DNA of 64,000 nt from CAUJIW01 sp963205175 (GCA_041060555.1 JBEUDS010000001.1); one strand, 5' to 3'. Counted from the stretch's first letter, positions 7,493-17,097 are shown. A program made the numbers and translations. The notes: generated by a model from the letters alone, not told the origin.

Positions 7493-8608
7493 ATGGGGCG
7501 ATTTTCCACTCTGGCGCTGAGCGAACAGGTGGCGCGGCTGCGCCTGATCCGGACCGACCATGTGGGGCCGGTGACCTGTCGTCAGTTGCTGGCCCGTTTC
7601 GGCACCGCCGAGGCGGCGCTGGCGGCGTTGCCGGAGCTGGCCCGGCGCGGTGGCGCCCGCGCCGTGCGGATTCCGCCGGTTGCTCTCGCCGAGCGGGAAA
7701 TGGCGGCGGTCGAGGCCCTGGGTGGCGGGCATCTGTTCCTTGGCGCGCCGCCCTATCCGTCATGGCTCGGGCACATCGAGGATGCGCCGCCGGTGCTGAC
7801 GGCGATCGGCCATGTCACTCTGTTCGACCGGCCGGCGGTGGCGCTGGTGGGCGCCCGCAATGCCTCGGCTGTCGGGCTCCGGCTGGCCCGTCAGCTCGCG
7901 CACGGGCTGGCGGAGGCGGGTATCGTGGTGGTCTCGGGGCTTGCGCGCGGTATCGACGGCGCGGCGCATCAGGGCGCGCTGGACGGCGGTACGGTGGCGG
8001 TGGTCGCCGGCGGGCTTGACGTGTTCTATCCGCCCGAGCACCGGCCATTACAGGAAGAGATCGCCCGGCGCGGTCTGGTGGTGGCGGAGCAGCCACCGGG
8101 CACCGAACCGCTGGCGCGGCATTTTCCGCGCCGCAACCGCATCATCTCCGGCCTGTCGCTGGGGGTGGTGGTGGTCGAGGCGGCGCCGAAGTCCGGCTCC
8201 TTGATTACCGCACGGCTGGCGACGGAGCAGGGGCGGGAGGTGATGGCGGTGCCGGGCTCGCCGCTGGACGCGCGTGCCCAGGGCGCCAACGGCCTGATCC
8301 GCGAGGGTGCGACGCTGGTGCAGTCGGTCGACGACATCCTGGAGGTGGTCGCCCCGCTGGTGCGGCGCGGTCCGGCCGAACCGGGCCGTGATTTCATGCC
8401 GCCGCCGGTGGCGGCCGATGCCAGCGACGGCGAACGGGCGGCGATCACCGGTCTGCTGTCGCCGGTGCCGACGCCTGTCGACGACCTCATCCGCCTGTCC
8501 GGCCTGCCGCCGGCCATCGTACTGACGGTGCTGCTGGAGCTGGAACTGGCGGGCCGGTTGACCCGTCAGGCCGGGCACAAGGTGGCCCTGTCGGGCGATC
8601 TGATGTAG
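7493..8608 (+). CDS. dprA: DNA-processing protein DprA
   Basis: DprA loads RecA onto incoming single-stranded DNA during natural transformation; in species that are not naturally competent its role is unclear. The protein has a helix-hairpin-helix-like start (LRLIRTDHVGPVTCRQLL), the Rossmann-like core with VALVGARNAS, VSGLARGIDGAAHQGAL and PRRNRIISGLS, and a C-terminal winged-helix region. The chosen ATG at 7493 gives 371 residues and the usual family N-terminus. The frame also opens at a GTG at 7394 that overlaps the plsY stop; starting there would add 33 residues that look unlike the family but would couple translation. The start is therefore uncertain, the identity is not. Confidence 0.92.
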   Translation: MGRFSTLALSEQVARLRLIRTDHVGPVTCRQLLARFGTAEAALAALPELARRGGARAVRIPPVALAEREMAAVEALGGGHLFLGAPPYPSWLGHIEDAPPVLTAIGHVTLFDRPAVALVGARNASAVGLRLARQLAHGLAEAGIVVVSGLARGIDGAAHQGALDGGTVAVVAGGLDVFYPPEHRPLQEEIARRGLVVAEQPPGTEPLARHFPRRNRIISGLSLGVVVVEAAPKSGSLITARLATEQGREVMAVPGSPLDARAQGANGLIREGATLVQSVDDILEVVAPLVRRGPAEPGRDFMPPPVAADASDGERAAITGLLSPVPTPVDDLIRLSGLPPAIVLTVLLELELAGRLTRQAGHKVALSGDLM

Positions 8609-8702
8609 GCACGGACAGTTGCGCGACTTGCGGTAGGTGGCCTACCTGCTGTATGCGTCCCGCCCCAGTGCGCACTGACGCGCCCATTCTGGTCGAGGGG
8701 AC

Positions 8703-11414
8703 ATGCCCGTGGATGTCGTGATCGTCGAATCGCCGGCCAAGGCGAAAACGATCAACAAGTATCTCGGCTCGAACTACAAGGTTCTGGCGTCCTACGGCCA
8801 TGTCCGCGACCTGCCGCCCAAGGACGGCTCGGTGGAGCCGGATGAAGACTTCCGCATGCACTGGGAGGTCTATGGCGACAAGGCCAAGCAGCTCAAGGCC
8901 ATCGCCGACGAGGTCAAGCAGGCCGACCGTCTGATTCTCGCCACCGACCCCGATCGCGAGGGCGAGGCGATCTCCTGGCATCTGCTGGAAGTGCTCAAGG
9001 CCCGCAAGGCGCTGCCCAAGGGCGGCGTCGAGCGCGTCACCTTCAACGAGATCACCAAGTCGGCGGTCAGCGAGGCGATGGCCAACCCGCGCGAGCTCGA
9101 CCGCGAGATGATCGACGCCTATCTCGCCCGCCGCGCGCTGGACTATCTGGTCGGCTTCACCCTGTCGCCGGTGCTGTGGCGCAAGCTGCCCGGCGCCAAG
9201 TCGGCCGGGCGGGTGCAGTCGGTGGCGCTGCGGCTGATCTGCGACCGCGAACTTGAGGTCGAGCGCTTCGTCGCCCGCGAATACTGGTCGATCGACGGGC
9301 TGTTCACCAACGCCGCGCGGGAGCCGTTCACGGCCCGGCTGGTGAGCTGGCAGGGCCGCAAGCTCGACAAGTTCGACCTCGCCGACGAGGCCCAGGCGAT
9401 GGCCGCCAAGGCGGCGGTGGAGGCCGGGCGCTACACCATCCAGTCGGTCGAACAGAAGCCGGTGATGCGCAATCCCTGGCCGCCGTTCATCACCTCGACG
9501 CTGCAGCAGGAGGCCGCCCGCAAGCTCGGCTTCACCGCCACCCAGACCATGCGGGTCGCCCAGCAGCTCTATGAGGGCGTGTCGATGGGTGGCGAGACCA
9601 CGGGTCTCATCACCTACATGCGGACCGACGGCGTGACGCTGTCGCAGGAAGCGATCGCCAGCGCCCGCCATGTCATCGCCGCCCAGTTCGGCAATGCCTA
9701 TCTGCCGGAAAAGCCGCGCACCTACACCACCAAGGCGAAAAACGCCCAGGAAGCCCACGAGGCGATCCGTCCGACCGATCTGCGGCGCACCCCCGGTGAT
9801 GTCGCCCACTATCTCTCGACCGAGCAGGCCCGGCTGTACGAGCTGATCTGGAAGCGCACGCTGGCCAGCCAGATGTCGAGTGCGCGCATGGAGCGCACCA
9901 CCGCCGAGATCGTCTCCGCCGACCAGCAGGTGGTGCTGCGGGCGACCGGCCAGGTGGTCGCCTTCGCCGGCTTCCTCGCCGTCTACGACGAAGGCCGCGA
10001 CGACGCCGAGGACGAGGAGTCCCGCCGGCTGCCCAAGCTGACGGTGGGCGAGACCCCGGCGCTGGGCGAGGTGCGCGCCGAACAGCACTTCACCACCCCG
10101 CCGCCGCGCTATTCCGAAGCCTCGCTCGTCAAGCGGCTGGAGGAGCTGGGCATCGGCCGGCCGTCCACCTACGCCTCGATCCTGCAGACGCTGCGCGACC
10201 GCGCCTATGTGCGGATGGAGAAGAACCGCTTTCACCCGGAAGAGAAGGGCCGGCTGGTCACCGCCTTCCTGGAGAAGTTCTTCGAGCGCTACGTCGAATA
10301 TGATTTCACCGCCGACCTGGAAGGCCAGCTCGACCAGATTTCCGCCGGCGAGCTGGACTGGAAGGACGTGCTGCGGGCCTTCTGGGCCGACTTCCAGCCC
10401 AAGACCAAGGAAATCCTGGAGCTGAAACCCTCCGACGTGGTCAAGGCGCTCGACCTGTTCTTGGAGCCCTACCTGTTTCCGGTGCGCGCCGACGGCTCCG
10501 ATCCGCGTGTCTGTCCGGCCTGTCAGGGCGGCCGGCTGTCGCTGAAGTCGGGCAAGTTCGGCGCCTTCGTCGCCTGCTCGAACTACCCCGAGTGCCGCTA
10601 TACCCGCCAGTTCGGCGCCGAGGACAAGAATGGCGGCGTCGCCGACGACGGGCCGAAGGTGCTGGGCGAGGATCCGGCCACCGGTCAGCCGGTGACGCTG
10701 CGCTCGGGCCGCTTCGGCCTCTATGTCCAGCTCGGCGAAGGCGGCGAGAAGCCGCCGCGCGCGTCCATCCCCAAGGACGTGGCGGCGGACACGCTGTCGC
10801 TCGATCTGGCGCTGGCGCTGCTGGCACTGCCGCGCACCATCGGTACCCACCCGGAATCCGGCAAGCCGATCGTCGCCTCCATCGGCCGCTTCGGCCCTTA
10901 TCTGGCGCATGACGGCAAATACGCCCGCCTGAAGAGCACCGACGAGGTGCTGACCATGGGCATGAACCAGGCGGTCTCGACGCTGGCGGACGCCGCCGCC
11001 CGTGGCGGCCGCCCGGAGCGCAAGGCGGCGACGGCGCTGAAGGAACTGGGCGCGCACCCGGAGAGCGGCGCGGTGCTCAAGATCATGGATGGCCGCTTCG
11101 GCCCCTACGTCACCGATGGCAGCCTGAACGCCACCCTGCCGCGCGGCACCGATCCGCAAGCCTATACGCTGGAGCAGGCGGTGGTGCTGCTGGCGGAGCG
11201 GGCCGCCAAGGGGCCGGCGAAGAAAAAGGGCAAGGCGGCGCCGAAGGCCAAGGCTGCTCCCAAGGCCAAGCCGGCCAAGGGTGATGGCGAGGCCAAGCCT
11301 GCCAAGGCCGGCAAGACGACGGCCTCGAAGGCCAAGCCCAAGGCTGCGAAGAAGCCGGCCAAACGGGGGGGCGCCAAGCCCGCCGCCGTTAAGCCCAAGG
11401 CCGCGACGGAGTGA
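8703..11414 (+). CDS. topA: DNA topoisomerase I
   Basis: This type IA topoisomerase relaxes negative supercoils by cutting one strand. The 903-residue protein begins with the TOPRIM domain (VIVESPAKAKTINKYLG, then the acidic ATDPDREGEAISWH) and carries the catalytic tyrosine at about residue 305 in LITYMRTDG. A single four-cysteine zinc finger (CPACQGG to CSNYPEC, about residues 604-630) is followed by further C-terminal repeat domains of the SGRFGLYVQ type. The last 70 residues are a low-complexity Lys/Ala/Pro tail like that of histone H1. A GAGGGG ribosome site precedes the ATG. The stop TGA shares one base with the rnr ATG. Confidence 0.97.
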   Translation: MPVDVVIVESPAKAKTINKYLGSNYKVLASYGHVRDLPPKDGSVEPDEDFRMHWEVYGDKAKQLKAIADEVKQADRLILATDPDREGEAISWHLLEVLKARKALPKGGVERVTFNEITKSAVSEAMANPRELDREMIDAYLARRALDYLVGFTLSPVLWRKLPGAKSAGRVQSVALRLICDRELEVERFVAREYWSIDGLFTNAAREPFTARLVSWQGRKLDKFDLADEAQAMAAKAAVEAGRYTIQSVEQKPVMRNPWPPFITSTLQQEAARKLGFTATQTMRVAQQLYEGVSMGGETTGLITYMRTDGVTLSQEAIASARHVIAAQFGNAYLPEKPRTYTTKAKNAQEAHEAIRPTDLRRTPGDVAHYLSTEQARLYELIWKRTLASQMSSARMERTTAEIVSADQQVVLRATGQVVAFAGFLAVYDEGRDDAEDEESRRLPKLTVGETPALGEVRAEQHFTTPPPRYSEASLVKRLEELGIGRPSTYASILQTLRDRAYVRMEKNRFHPEEKGRLVTAFLEKFFERYVEYDFTADLEGQLDQISAGELDWKDVLRAFWADFQPKTKEILELKPSDVVKALDLFLEPYLFPVRADGSDPRVCPACQGGRLSLKSGKFGAFVACSNYPECRYTRQFGAEDKNGGVADDGPKVLGEDPATGQPVTLRSGRFGLYVQLGEGGEKPPRASIPKDVAADTLSLDLALALLALPRTIGTHPESGKPIVASIGRFGPYLAHDGKYARLKSTDEVLTMGMNQAVSTLADAAARGGRPERKAATALKELGAHPESGAVLKIMDGRFGPYVTDGSLNATLPRGTDPQAYTLEQAVVLLAERAAKGPAKKKGKAAPKAKAAPKAKPAKGDGEAKPAKAGKTTASKAKPKAAKKPAKRGGAKPAAVKPKAATE

Positions 11415-13636
11415 TGCGCAAGCCCGCCAGCGCACTGCCGACGCGCGACGAGATTCTCGCCTTCATCAGGGACAATCCGACCGCCGTCGGCAAGCGGGAG
11501 ATCGCGCGGGCCTTCGGCCTCACCGCGCAGGACAAGATCGGCCTGAAAGCCCTGCTGAAGGAGCTGGAGGGCGAGGGAGTGCTCGATCGCGGCGCCGGGC
11601 GGGCCTACCATGTCGGCGGCCAATTGCCGAAAGTCGCGGTGCTGAAGGTGACCCGCGTCACCCACGACGGCGAGGTGTTCGGTGTGCCGGAGGTGTGGGA
11701 ACATCCGGGCAAGCCGCCGTCGGTGCGGATCATGGAACGCGGCCGCCGCGCCGCCCTGGGGGTCGGCGACCGCTGCCTGGCGCGCATGGACGTGACCTCG
11801 GCCGGCCTCTATCGCGGCCATGTGCTGAAGAAGCTGGAAAAGCGGCTGGAGCACGTGCTGGGGGTGATCCGCCGCTCGGGGCGCGAATGGCGGCTGGAAT
11901 CGGTCGACAAGCGGCTGCGGGCGGAGTTCGTCATTCCGCCGGACCAGCTCAACGATGCCGGCGCTGGCGAACTGGTGCTGGCCGAACCGATGGGGCGGGG
12001 GCGCACGCTGGGCCTGCAGCCGGTCAAGGTGGTCGAGCGGCTGGGCGATCCGTTCGCGCCCAAGGCGTTCTCGCTGATCGCTATTCACGCCAAGCTGATC
12101 CCGCACCGCTTCACCGACGAGGCGCTGCGCGAGGCCGAGGCCAGCGCGCACCAGCCGCTGGGGGAGCGCGAGGATCTGCGCCATATCCCGTTCCTGGTCA
12201 TCGATCCGGTCGACGCGCGTGACCATGACGACGCCATCTGGGCCACCGCCGACGATGACCCCGCCAACGCCAATGGCTGGCAGGTAGCGGTCGCCATCGC
12301 CGACGTCAGCTACTTCGTCCGCCCCGGTACCGCGCTCGACCGCGACGCCTGGGAGCGCGGCAACTCGGTCTATTTCCCCGACCGCGTGGTGCCGATGCTG
12401 CCGCACGCGTTGTCAAGCGACGCCTGCTCGCTGACCGAGGGCACCGACAAGGCCGCCCTGGTCTGCCTGATGCAGATCGGTCCCAAGGGCGCGCTGAAGT
12501 CATGGCGCTTCACCCGCGCGGTGATCCGCTGCGCCGCCAACCTTGCCTACGAACAGGCGCAGGCGGCCATCGACGGCAGCAGCGACGACAAGACCCGGCA
12601 GCACATCAAGGGACTGCACGAGCTGTGGGGCGCCTGGCGCTCGCTGCTGGCGGCGCGCGATGCCCGTCAGCCGCTCGACCTCGACCTGCCGGAGAAGCGG
12701 GTTGTGCTCGACGACAAGGGGCGGGTGGTCGACATCGCCATCCGCGCCCGCTTCGATGCCCACCGGGTGGTCGAGGATTTCATGATCGCCGCCAACGTCG
12801 CGGCCGCCAAGGCGCTGGAGGGCCATGTGGCGCCCGGCGTGTTCCGCGCTCATGAACCGCCGACGCGCGAGAAGCTGGTGACGCTGAAGGACTATCTGGA
12901 AACGCTCGACGTCAAGCTGGCGCTGGGCCAGGTGGTCAAGCCGGCGCTGTTCAACGCGGTGCTCAAGGCGGTGGCCGGACAGCCGTTCGCCGAGCAGGTG
13001 GCCGAGCAGGTGCTGCGCACCCAGATGCAGGCCTATTACAGCCCGGAGAGCATCGGCCATTTCGGTCTGGCGCTGCAATCCTACGCCCATTTCACCTCGC
13101 CGATCCGCCGCTACGCCGACCTGCTGGTGCATCGCTCGCTGGTGCGCGTGCTGGGGCTGGGCGAGGGTGGCCTGTCGGACGAGCAGGCAAGCCATCTGGC
13201 GCGTACCGCCGAACATATCTCGATGACCGAGCGTCGTGCGATGGAGGCCGAGCGCGACACGGTGGACCGCTATGTGGCGGCCTATCTGTCGGAACGGGTC
13301 GGCGAGACCTTCCCCGGTCGCGTCACTGGCGTCGCTCGCTTCGGCCTGTTCGTCACCATCGAGGGACTGGGCGGCGATGGCCTCATCCCCATCAGCACAC
13401 TGGGCGAGGAACGGTTCACCTTCGACGAGGCGAGCATGAGCCTGGAGGGCAGCTGGAGCGGCGCGCGGGCGACCATTGGCCAGCGCATGCCGGTGCGGCT
13501 GGTGGAGGCCAACCCGGTCACCGGCGGCCTGCGTTTCGAGCTGGCGGAGCCGCTGTCGGACGGGGTGACGCCGGCGGCGCGCCCGACTCGTCGTGGCACG
13601 AAACCGGCTCGTCGCGGGCGCCGCGACCGCCGCTGA
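11414..13636 (+). CDS. rnr: ribonuclease R
   Basis: RNase R is a processive 3'-to-5' exoribonuclease that degrades structured RNA and works in RNA quality control. The 740-residue protein has an N-terminal winged-helix-like domain, cold-shock domains, and the RNB catalytic domain with its metal-binding acidic cluster, IDPVDARDHDDAIWA, near residues 260-275. FTSPIRRYADLLVHRSL is at about residues 558-574, and a C-terminal S1 domain contains PGRVTGVARFGLFVTIEGLG. It ends in a basic Arg/Lys tail. The ATG at 11414 overlaps the topA stop as TGATG; a GTG three bases earlier is also in frame. Confidence 0.96.
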   Translation: MRKPASALPTRDEILAFIRDNPTAVGKREIARAFGLTAQDKIGLKALLKELEGEGVLDRGAGRAYHVGGQLPKVAVLKVTRVTHDGEVFGVPEVWEHPGKPPSVRIMERGRRAALGVGDRCLARMDVTSAGLYRGHVLKKLEKRLEHVLGVIRRSGREWRLESVDKRLRAEFVIPPDQLNDAGAGELVLAEPMGRGRTLGLQPVKVVERLGDPFAPKAFSLIAIHAKLIPHRFTDEALREAEASAHQPLGEREDLRHIPFLVIDPVDARDHDDAIWATADDDPANANGWQVAVAIADVSYFVRPGTALDRDAWERGNSVYFPDRVVPMLPHALSSDACSLTEGTDKAALVCLMQIGPKGALKSWRFTRAVIRCAANLAYEQAQAAIDGSSDDKTRQHIKGLHELWGAWRSLLAARDARQPLDLDLPEKRVVLDDKGRVVDIAIRARFDAHRVVEDFMIAANVAAAKALEGHVAPGVFRAHEPPTREKLVTLKDYLETLDVKLALGQVVKPALFNAVLKAVAGQPFAEQVAEQVLRTQMQAYYSPESIGHFGLALQSYAHFTSPIRRYADLLVHRSLVRVLGLGEGGLSDEQASHLARTAEHISMTERRAMEAERDTVDRYVAAYLSERVGETFPGRVTGVARFGLFVTIEGLGGDGLIPISTLGEERFTFDEASMSLEGSWSGARATIGQRMPVRLVEANPVTGGLRFELAEPLSDGVTPAARPTRRGTKPARRGRRDRR

Positions 13637-13726
13637 GGTGATGGGAAGAGTCGTGACGACAGGTTATTGTGGACTGCATGACCGGGCGGTCGCTGCCCGG
13701 CGTGACGACGCCAGCGGGAGAGTTTG

Positions 13727-14656
13727 ATGGACGAGGCTGGAGCACAGGCGCGCGCCGTATCGCCGACGCAGGGCGCGGCGGGCATCGCCTATTCCATCCT
13801 CATTCCCTGCTACAACGAGCGCAATGCCATCGCCGCCACCATCGAGGCCGTGCGGTCGGCCTGCACGCGCGACCTGCCCGCCGGCAGCTTCGAGGTTATC
13901 GTCATTGATGACGGGTCGGTCGACCAGTCGGGCGATGTCGTCGCGGCGCTGGCGGCCGACGACCATCGTATCCGCCTGATCCGGCACCGGCGCAACCGCG
14001 GCTACGGCGCGGCGCTCAAGACCGGCCTGATGGAAGCCCGTGGCGGCTGGATCGCCATCACCGACGCCGACGGCACCTATCCCAATGAGCGACTGGGCGA
14101 GCTGTTCGCCCAGCCGGACGCCGACATGGTGGTGGGCGCGCGCATTGGCGACGACGTGGTTTATTCCCGGCTGCGGCGCATCCCCAAGATCTTCCTGCGC
14201 TTCTATGCCCAGTGGATCACCCAGAGCCATATACCGGATATCAACTCGGGCTTCCGTGCCTTCCGCGCCGACATCGCCCGGCGCTACATCATGCTGTTGC
14301 CGGACGGTTTCAGCTTCACCACCACCATCACCATCGCCATGTTCATGGAGAACCTTGAGGTGATCTATGAGCCGATCTCCTATGCGCCACGCATCGGTCG
14401 CTCGAAGATCAAGCCGATCCGAGATACCTTGCGCTTCGTTTCCACCATCGCCCGCACCGGCATGTATTTCGCGCCGCTGCGTGTCCTCAAGCCGTTCATC
14501 CTCACGTTCTGGGCGGCTGCCCTGGTCAGCCTCGGCTACGACATGTTCGTGCTGTCCGACCTCACCGACAAGACCACCACCAGCCTGCTGCTGGCGCTCA
14601 ACACCACCATGCTCGGCCTGCTCGCCGATCTGATCGACCGCCGGACCCGTTCGTGA
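13727..14656 (+). CDS. family 2 glycosyltransferase, GtrB/DPM1-like
   Basis: Enzymes of this type move a sugar from a nucleotide sugar to a polyprenyl phosphate carrier on the cytoplasmic side of the inner membrane. The 309-residue protein has a GT-A domain (SILIPCYNERNAIAATIEAV, then VIVIDDGSVDQS, RGYGAALKTGL, and the DxD-type ITDADGTYPNE) and two C-terminal hydrophobic helices that anchor it in the membrane, which is the GtrB layout. The ATG at 13727 is supported by a GGGAG ribosome site. The stop overlaps the GTG of the gtrA-like gene, and a large membrane protein follows, so the three genes look like one Gtr module. The sugar is not predictable. Confidence 0.85.
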   Translation: MDEAGAQARAVSPTQGAAGIAYSILIPCYNERNAIAATIEAVRSACTRDLPAGSFEVIVIDDGSVDQSGDVVAALAADDHRIRLIRHRRNRGYGAALKTGLMEARGGWIAITDADGTYPNERLGELFAQPDADMVVGARIGDDVVYSRLRRIPKIFLRFYAQWITQSHIPDINSGFRAFRADIARRYIMLLPDGFSFTTTITIAMFMENLEVIYEPISYAPRIGRSKIKPIRDTLRFVSTIARTGMYFAPLRVLKPFILTFWAAALVSLGYDMFVLSDLTDKTTTSLLLALNTTMLGLLADLIDRRTRS

Positions 14657-15072
14657 TCGCAGCCCTGGCCACCCGCCTGCTGGGGAGCCGCTGGCGTTCC
14701 CTGCTGCTCTATGGCGTGGTGGGCGGGGTATCGGCACTGCTGATCCTCGGCATCACCTTCAGCGCGACGGAAGGCGCGGGGCTGGAGCCCGAGGTCTCGA
14801 ACGGGATCGCGCTGGTGGCGGCGCTGCTGTTCAATTTCTGGGCCAGCCGGCATGTCATTTTCGGCGCCACCCACCATCACTGGGGGCGGCAGATGCTGCG
14901 CTTCGTCATGGTGTCCGGTGGCGCCCGGCTGGTGGAATGGGGGCTGTTCGCGTTGCTGGTCGACCGCGTGGGCATTCCCTATATGCTGCTGGCAGTCCTG
15001 ATCCTTGGCGCGTCGTTCTTCGTCAAATATGCCCTCTATCGACACATCGTCTTCCGCCGTGTCGTTGCCTGA
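14653..15072 (+). CDS. GtrA-family membrane protein
   Basis: GtrA-like proteins are small four-helix inner-membrane proteins thought to flip polyprenyl-linked sugars to the periplasmic side. This 139-residue protein shows four hydrophobic segments and the family pattern LLLYGVVGGVSALL near the start, FNFWASRHVIF in the middle and FFVKYALYRHIVF at the end. It begins with GTG overlapping the stop of the upstream glycosyltransferase (GTGA), so translation is probably coupled. The pairing with a GtrB-like enzyme is what gives the functional call; flipping is inferred from the family. Confidence 0.85.
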   Translation: MIAALATRLLGSRWRSLLLYGVVGGVSALLILGITFSATEGAGLEPEVSNGIALVAALLFNFWASRHVIFGATHHHWGRQMLRFVMVSGGARLVEWGLFALLVDRVGIPYMLLAVLILGASFFVKYALYRHIVFRRVVA

Positions 15073-15079
15073 GGATGAC

Positions 15080-16687
15080 ATGACCAGCCGTTGGCTGGCG
15101 GCGTGCATGGCCGGCGCGCTGTGTCTGGCGCTGGTCTGGCTGGTGATGGCGCTGGCCGACCCGCTGAGCGTGCAGGACGACGTGCGCCAGCACATTGCCT
15201 GGCTGGAGGCGATCCGCGATCCCCGCCTGTTCGTCGATGATCCGATCGCCCGTTACTTCGAGGCCAGCAACACCCAGGCCTTCAAGCTGCTCTACACCCT
15301 GCCGGCGCACCTGGGCGTGTCGCCGCTGCTGCTGGCCAAGCTCTACCCGGCGTTGCTGACCCTGCTGCTGGCGTGGACCGGCTTTCACGTGCTGCGCGGG
15401 TTCGATCTCGCGCCGCCGGCCGCCGGTCTGGGCAGCCTGCTGCTGATCCAGGCGCTGTGGGTGACGGATGATCTTGCCTGCGCGTCCGCCCGCGCCTTTG
15501 CCTGGCTGTGGCTCATGGTCATGCTGCTGGGCTGGCGCCGGCGCTGGCTGATGCTGGCCGGCGCGTCGGGGTTGCTGCTGGGCCTGACCTATCCGCCGGT
15601 TGCGGTCCTGACCGGCGTCACGCTGGGGTTGGTGGGAGTCTGGCAACTTCTGCGGCGCGAGCGCCCTGACTGGTCGCCGGGTCTCGTGATGCTCGGTACG
15701 CTCATGGCGGGTACGCTGGCGGTGACGCTCACCGGTGGCAGTGGCGGTCCGCTGGTCACTGGTGTCGAGGCGCGCGGTCTGGCGGAGTTCGCCGCTGACG
15801 GCCGGACGCCGTTCTTTGCCGCCAGTCCGGTAACCTACTGGCTGTTCGGGGCGCGCAGTGGTGCGCTGCCGGTGCCGGGACTGCGCCATGGCTTGGCGCT
15901 GCTGGCGACACTGATCGCGCTGGCGCTGGCCGGGCGCCTGCCGGTTGACCTGCGGCGGCTGGCGATCGCCGCGCTGGCGGCGGGCTGGATGCTGTGGGCA
16001 CTGGCGCATGCGGTGCTGTTCGATCTCTATCTGCCGGCACGGTTTGCTCTGACCGGGCTGCGACTGGCGGTGGCGTTGCTGGCGGGCTGGGGGCTGTGGT
16101 GGATGCTCGGCCGGTTGTCTGTCTGGCCGCGCCGGCTGCTGGTGGGGACGTTGGTGCTGCTGCCACTGGCAGGGCTGGCGGCGCCCCCGTCGGCGCTGGG
16201 GCTGGTCTCCCGGCCGCTGGCGCCCGAGATCATCGTGGCGCTGCGCCGGCTGCCGACGGAAAGTCTGATTGCCGGCAACAGTGCGGACCTCGACATGGTG
16301 CCGGCGCTGGCCGGCCGGTCGGTGCTGGCGGCGCGGGAGTTCCATGTCGCCTATCATCGCGACTATCGGGAGGTCATGCGCCAGCGACTGGCCGACAGCA
16401 TTGCCGCGACCTATGCCTTGTCAGCGGCGCCGGTGGCGACGGTGCGCGAGCGCTACAGCGTGACCCACCTGCTGGTGGATCGTGGAGCATTCAACGCGCA
16501 GGCGGCGCGGCAGGCCTGGTGGTACGGCATTCTGGCCCAGACGGGGCATCTGCCGGCCTGTACGGCATCGACGTGCGGTGGCTGGGTGCTGGCGCGTCCG
16601 GCCTGCATCGTTGCCGAGCAGAACCGGCAGGCGTTGCTGTCGGTGGATTGCCTGCTGGACCGTCCCGATGGGCTCAGGCAGCCGTGA
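15080..16687 (+). CDS. large polytopic membrane protein, possible GT-C glycosyltransferase
   Basis: I do not recognise a named family. The 535-residue protein is mostly hydrophobic, with roughly ten membrane segments over residues 1-390 and a soluble C-terminal part of about 145 residues with five cysteines. Shortly after the first helix comes an acidic motif, SVQDDVRQHIAWLEAIRD. An acidic pair at the first periplasmic loop is typical of GT-C enzymes, which use lipid-linked sugar donors. With the GtrB- and GtrA-like genes directly upstream, it fits the third, acceptor-specific enzyme of a Gtr module. The ATG at 15080 has a GAGGAT ribosome site. Its last 14 bases overlap the convergent Hpt gene. 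Confidence 0.6.
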   Translation: MTSRWLAACMAGALCLALVWLVMALADPLSVQDDVRQHIAWLEAIRDPRLFVDDPIARYFEASNTQAFKLLYTLPAHLGVSPLLLAKLYPALLTLLLAWTGFHVLRGFDLAPPAAGLGSLLLIQALWVTDDLACASARAFAWLWLMVMLLGWRRRWLMLAGASGLLLGLTYPPVAVLTGVTLGLVGVWQLLRRERPDWSPGLVMLGTLMAGTLAVTLTGGSGGPLVTGVEARGLAEFAADGRTPFFAASPVTYWLFGARSGALPVPGLRHGLALLATLIALALAGRLPVDLRRLAIAALAAGWMLWALAHAVLFDLYLPARFALTGLRLAVALLAGWGLWWMLGRLSVWPRRLLVGTLVLLPLAGLAAPPSALGLVSRPLAPEIIVALRRLPTESLIAGNSADLDMVPALAGRSVLAAREFHVAYHRDYREVMRQRLADSIAATYALSAAPVATVRERYSVTHLLVDRGAFNAQAARQAWWYGILAQTGHLPACTASTCGGWVLARPACIVAEQNRQALLSVDCLLDRPDGLRQP

Positions 16688-17000
16688 AACGGCTGTGCAG
16701 TGTCGCCAGCATCAGGTCGAGATAGGCGATGTCGGCGCCGCGCCGGGCGTCCAGCATGTCATCCATCATGTCGAGATAGCTGGCGATGGGGGTCGCGCGC
16801 CCCTGGGTCCGGAGGTCGTCTTCCAGGGCGTGGATGAGGCCGGCGATGGCGCGCTGGCCGTAGGCCGCCGACAGGCCCTTGAGCGAATGAATCTGGCGGG
16901 CCAGCTCGTCGACGGGCAGGCGACGGTAGTCAGCCCGCAGGTCGTCGATCCGGTCTCCCAGTGCCTGTTTCGCGTCCTGCCAGTCGTCGTCGGACATCAT
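16674..17000 (-). CDS. stand-alone Hpt (histidine phosphotransfer) protein
   Basis: This 108-residue, mostly helical protein carries the Hpt signature QIHSLKGLSAAYG, with the phosphoryl-accepting histidine at about residue 38. Such proteins relay phosphate between response-regulator receiver domains in multistep phosphorelays. No histidine kinase or response regulator lies nearby, so its partners are unknown. Two ATG codons sit side by side (17000 and 16997); the first has a GGGAGGG ribosome site at good distance and is used here. The gene converges with the membrane protein gene, sharing 14 bases, and is divergent from rpmG. Confidence 0.75.
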   Translation of the reverse strand: MMSDDDWQDAKQALGDRIDDLRADYRRLPVDELARQIHSLKGLSAAYGQRAIAGLIHALEDDLRTQGRATPIASYLDMMDDMLDARRGADIAYLDLMLATLHSRFTAA

Positions 17001-17068
17001 TGAACGGCCCTCCCAAGCTTTCCGACTATAAAAGCGTGACGATTGCCGCTCCATTAACGCCGCATGTC

Positions 17069-17097
17069 TTGACTTGGCCGGGTCCATGGGGCATAGG
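17069..17097 (+). promoter_or_regulatory. sigma-70 promoter of rpmG
   Basis: TTGACT, a 17-base spacer and CATAGG lie about 60 bases before the rpmG start. It resembles the rpsD promoter base for base around the -35. Confidence 0.55.

Noticed and set aside
8487..11435. 982-codon open frame antisense to topA
   Set aside because: The plus strand encodes an unmistakable topoisomerase; the antisense product is low-complexity Arg/Gly/Leu sequence caused by high GC at third codon positions.
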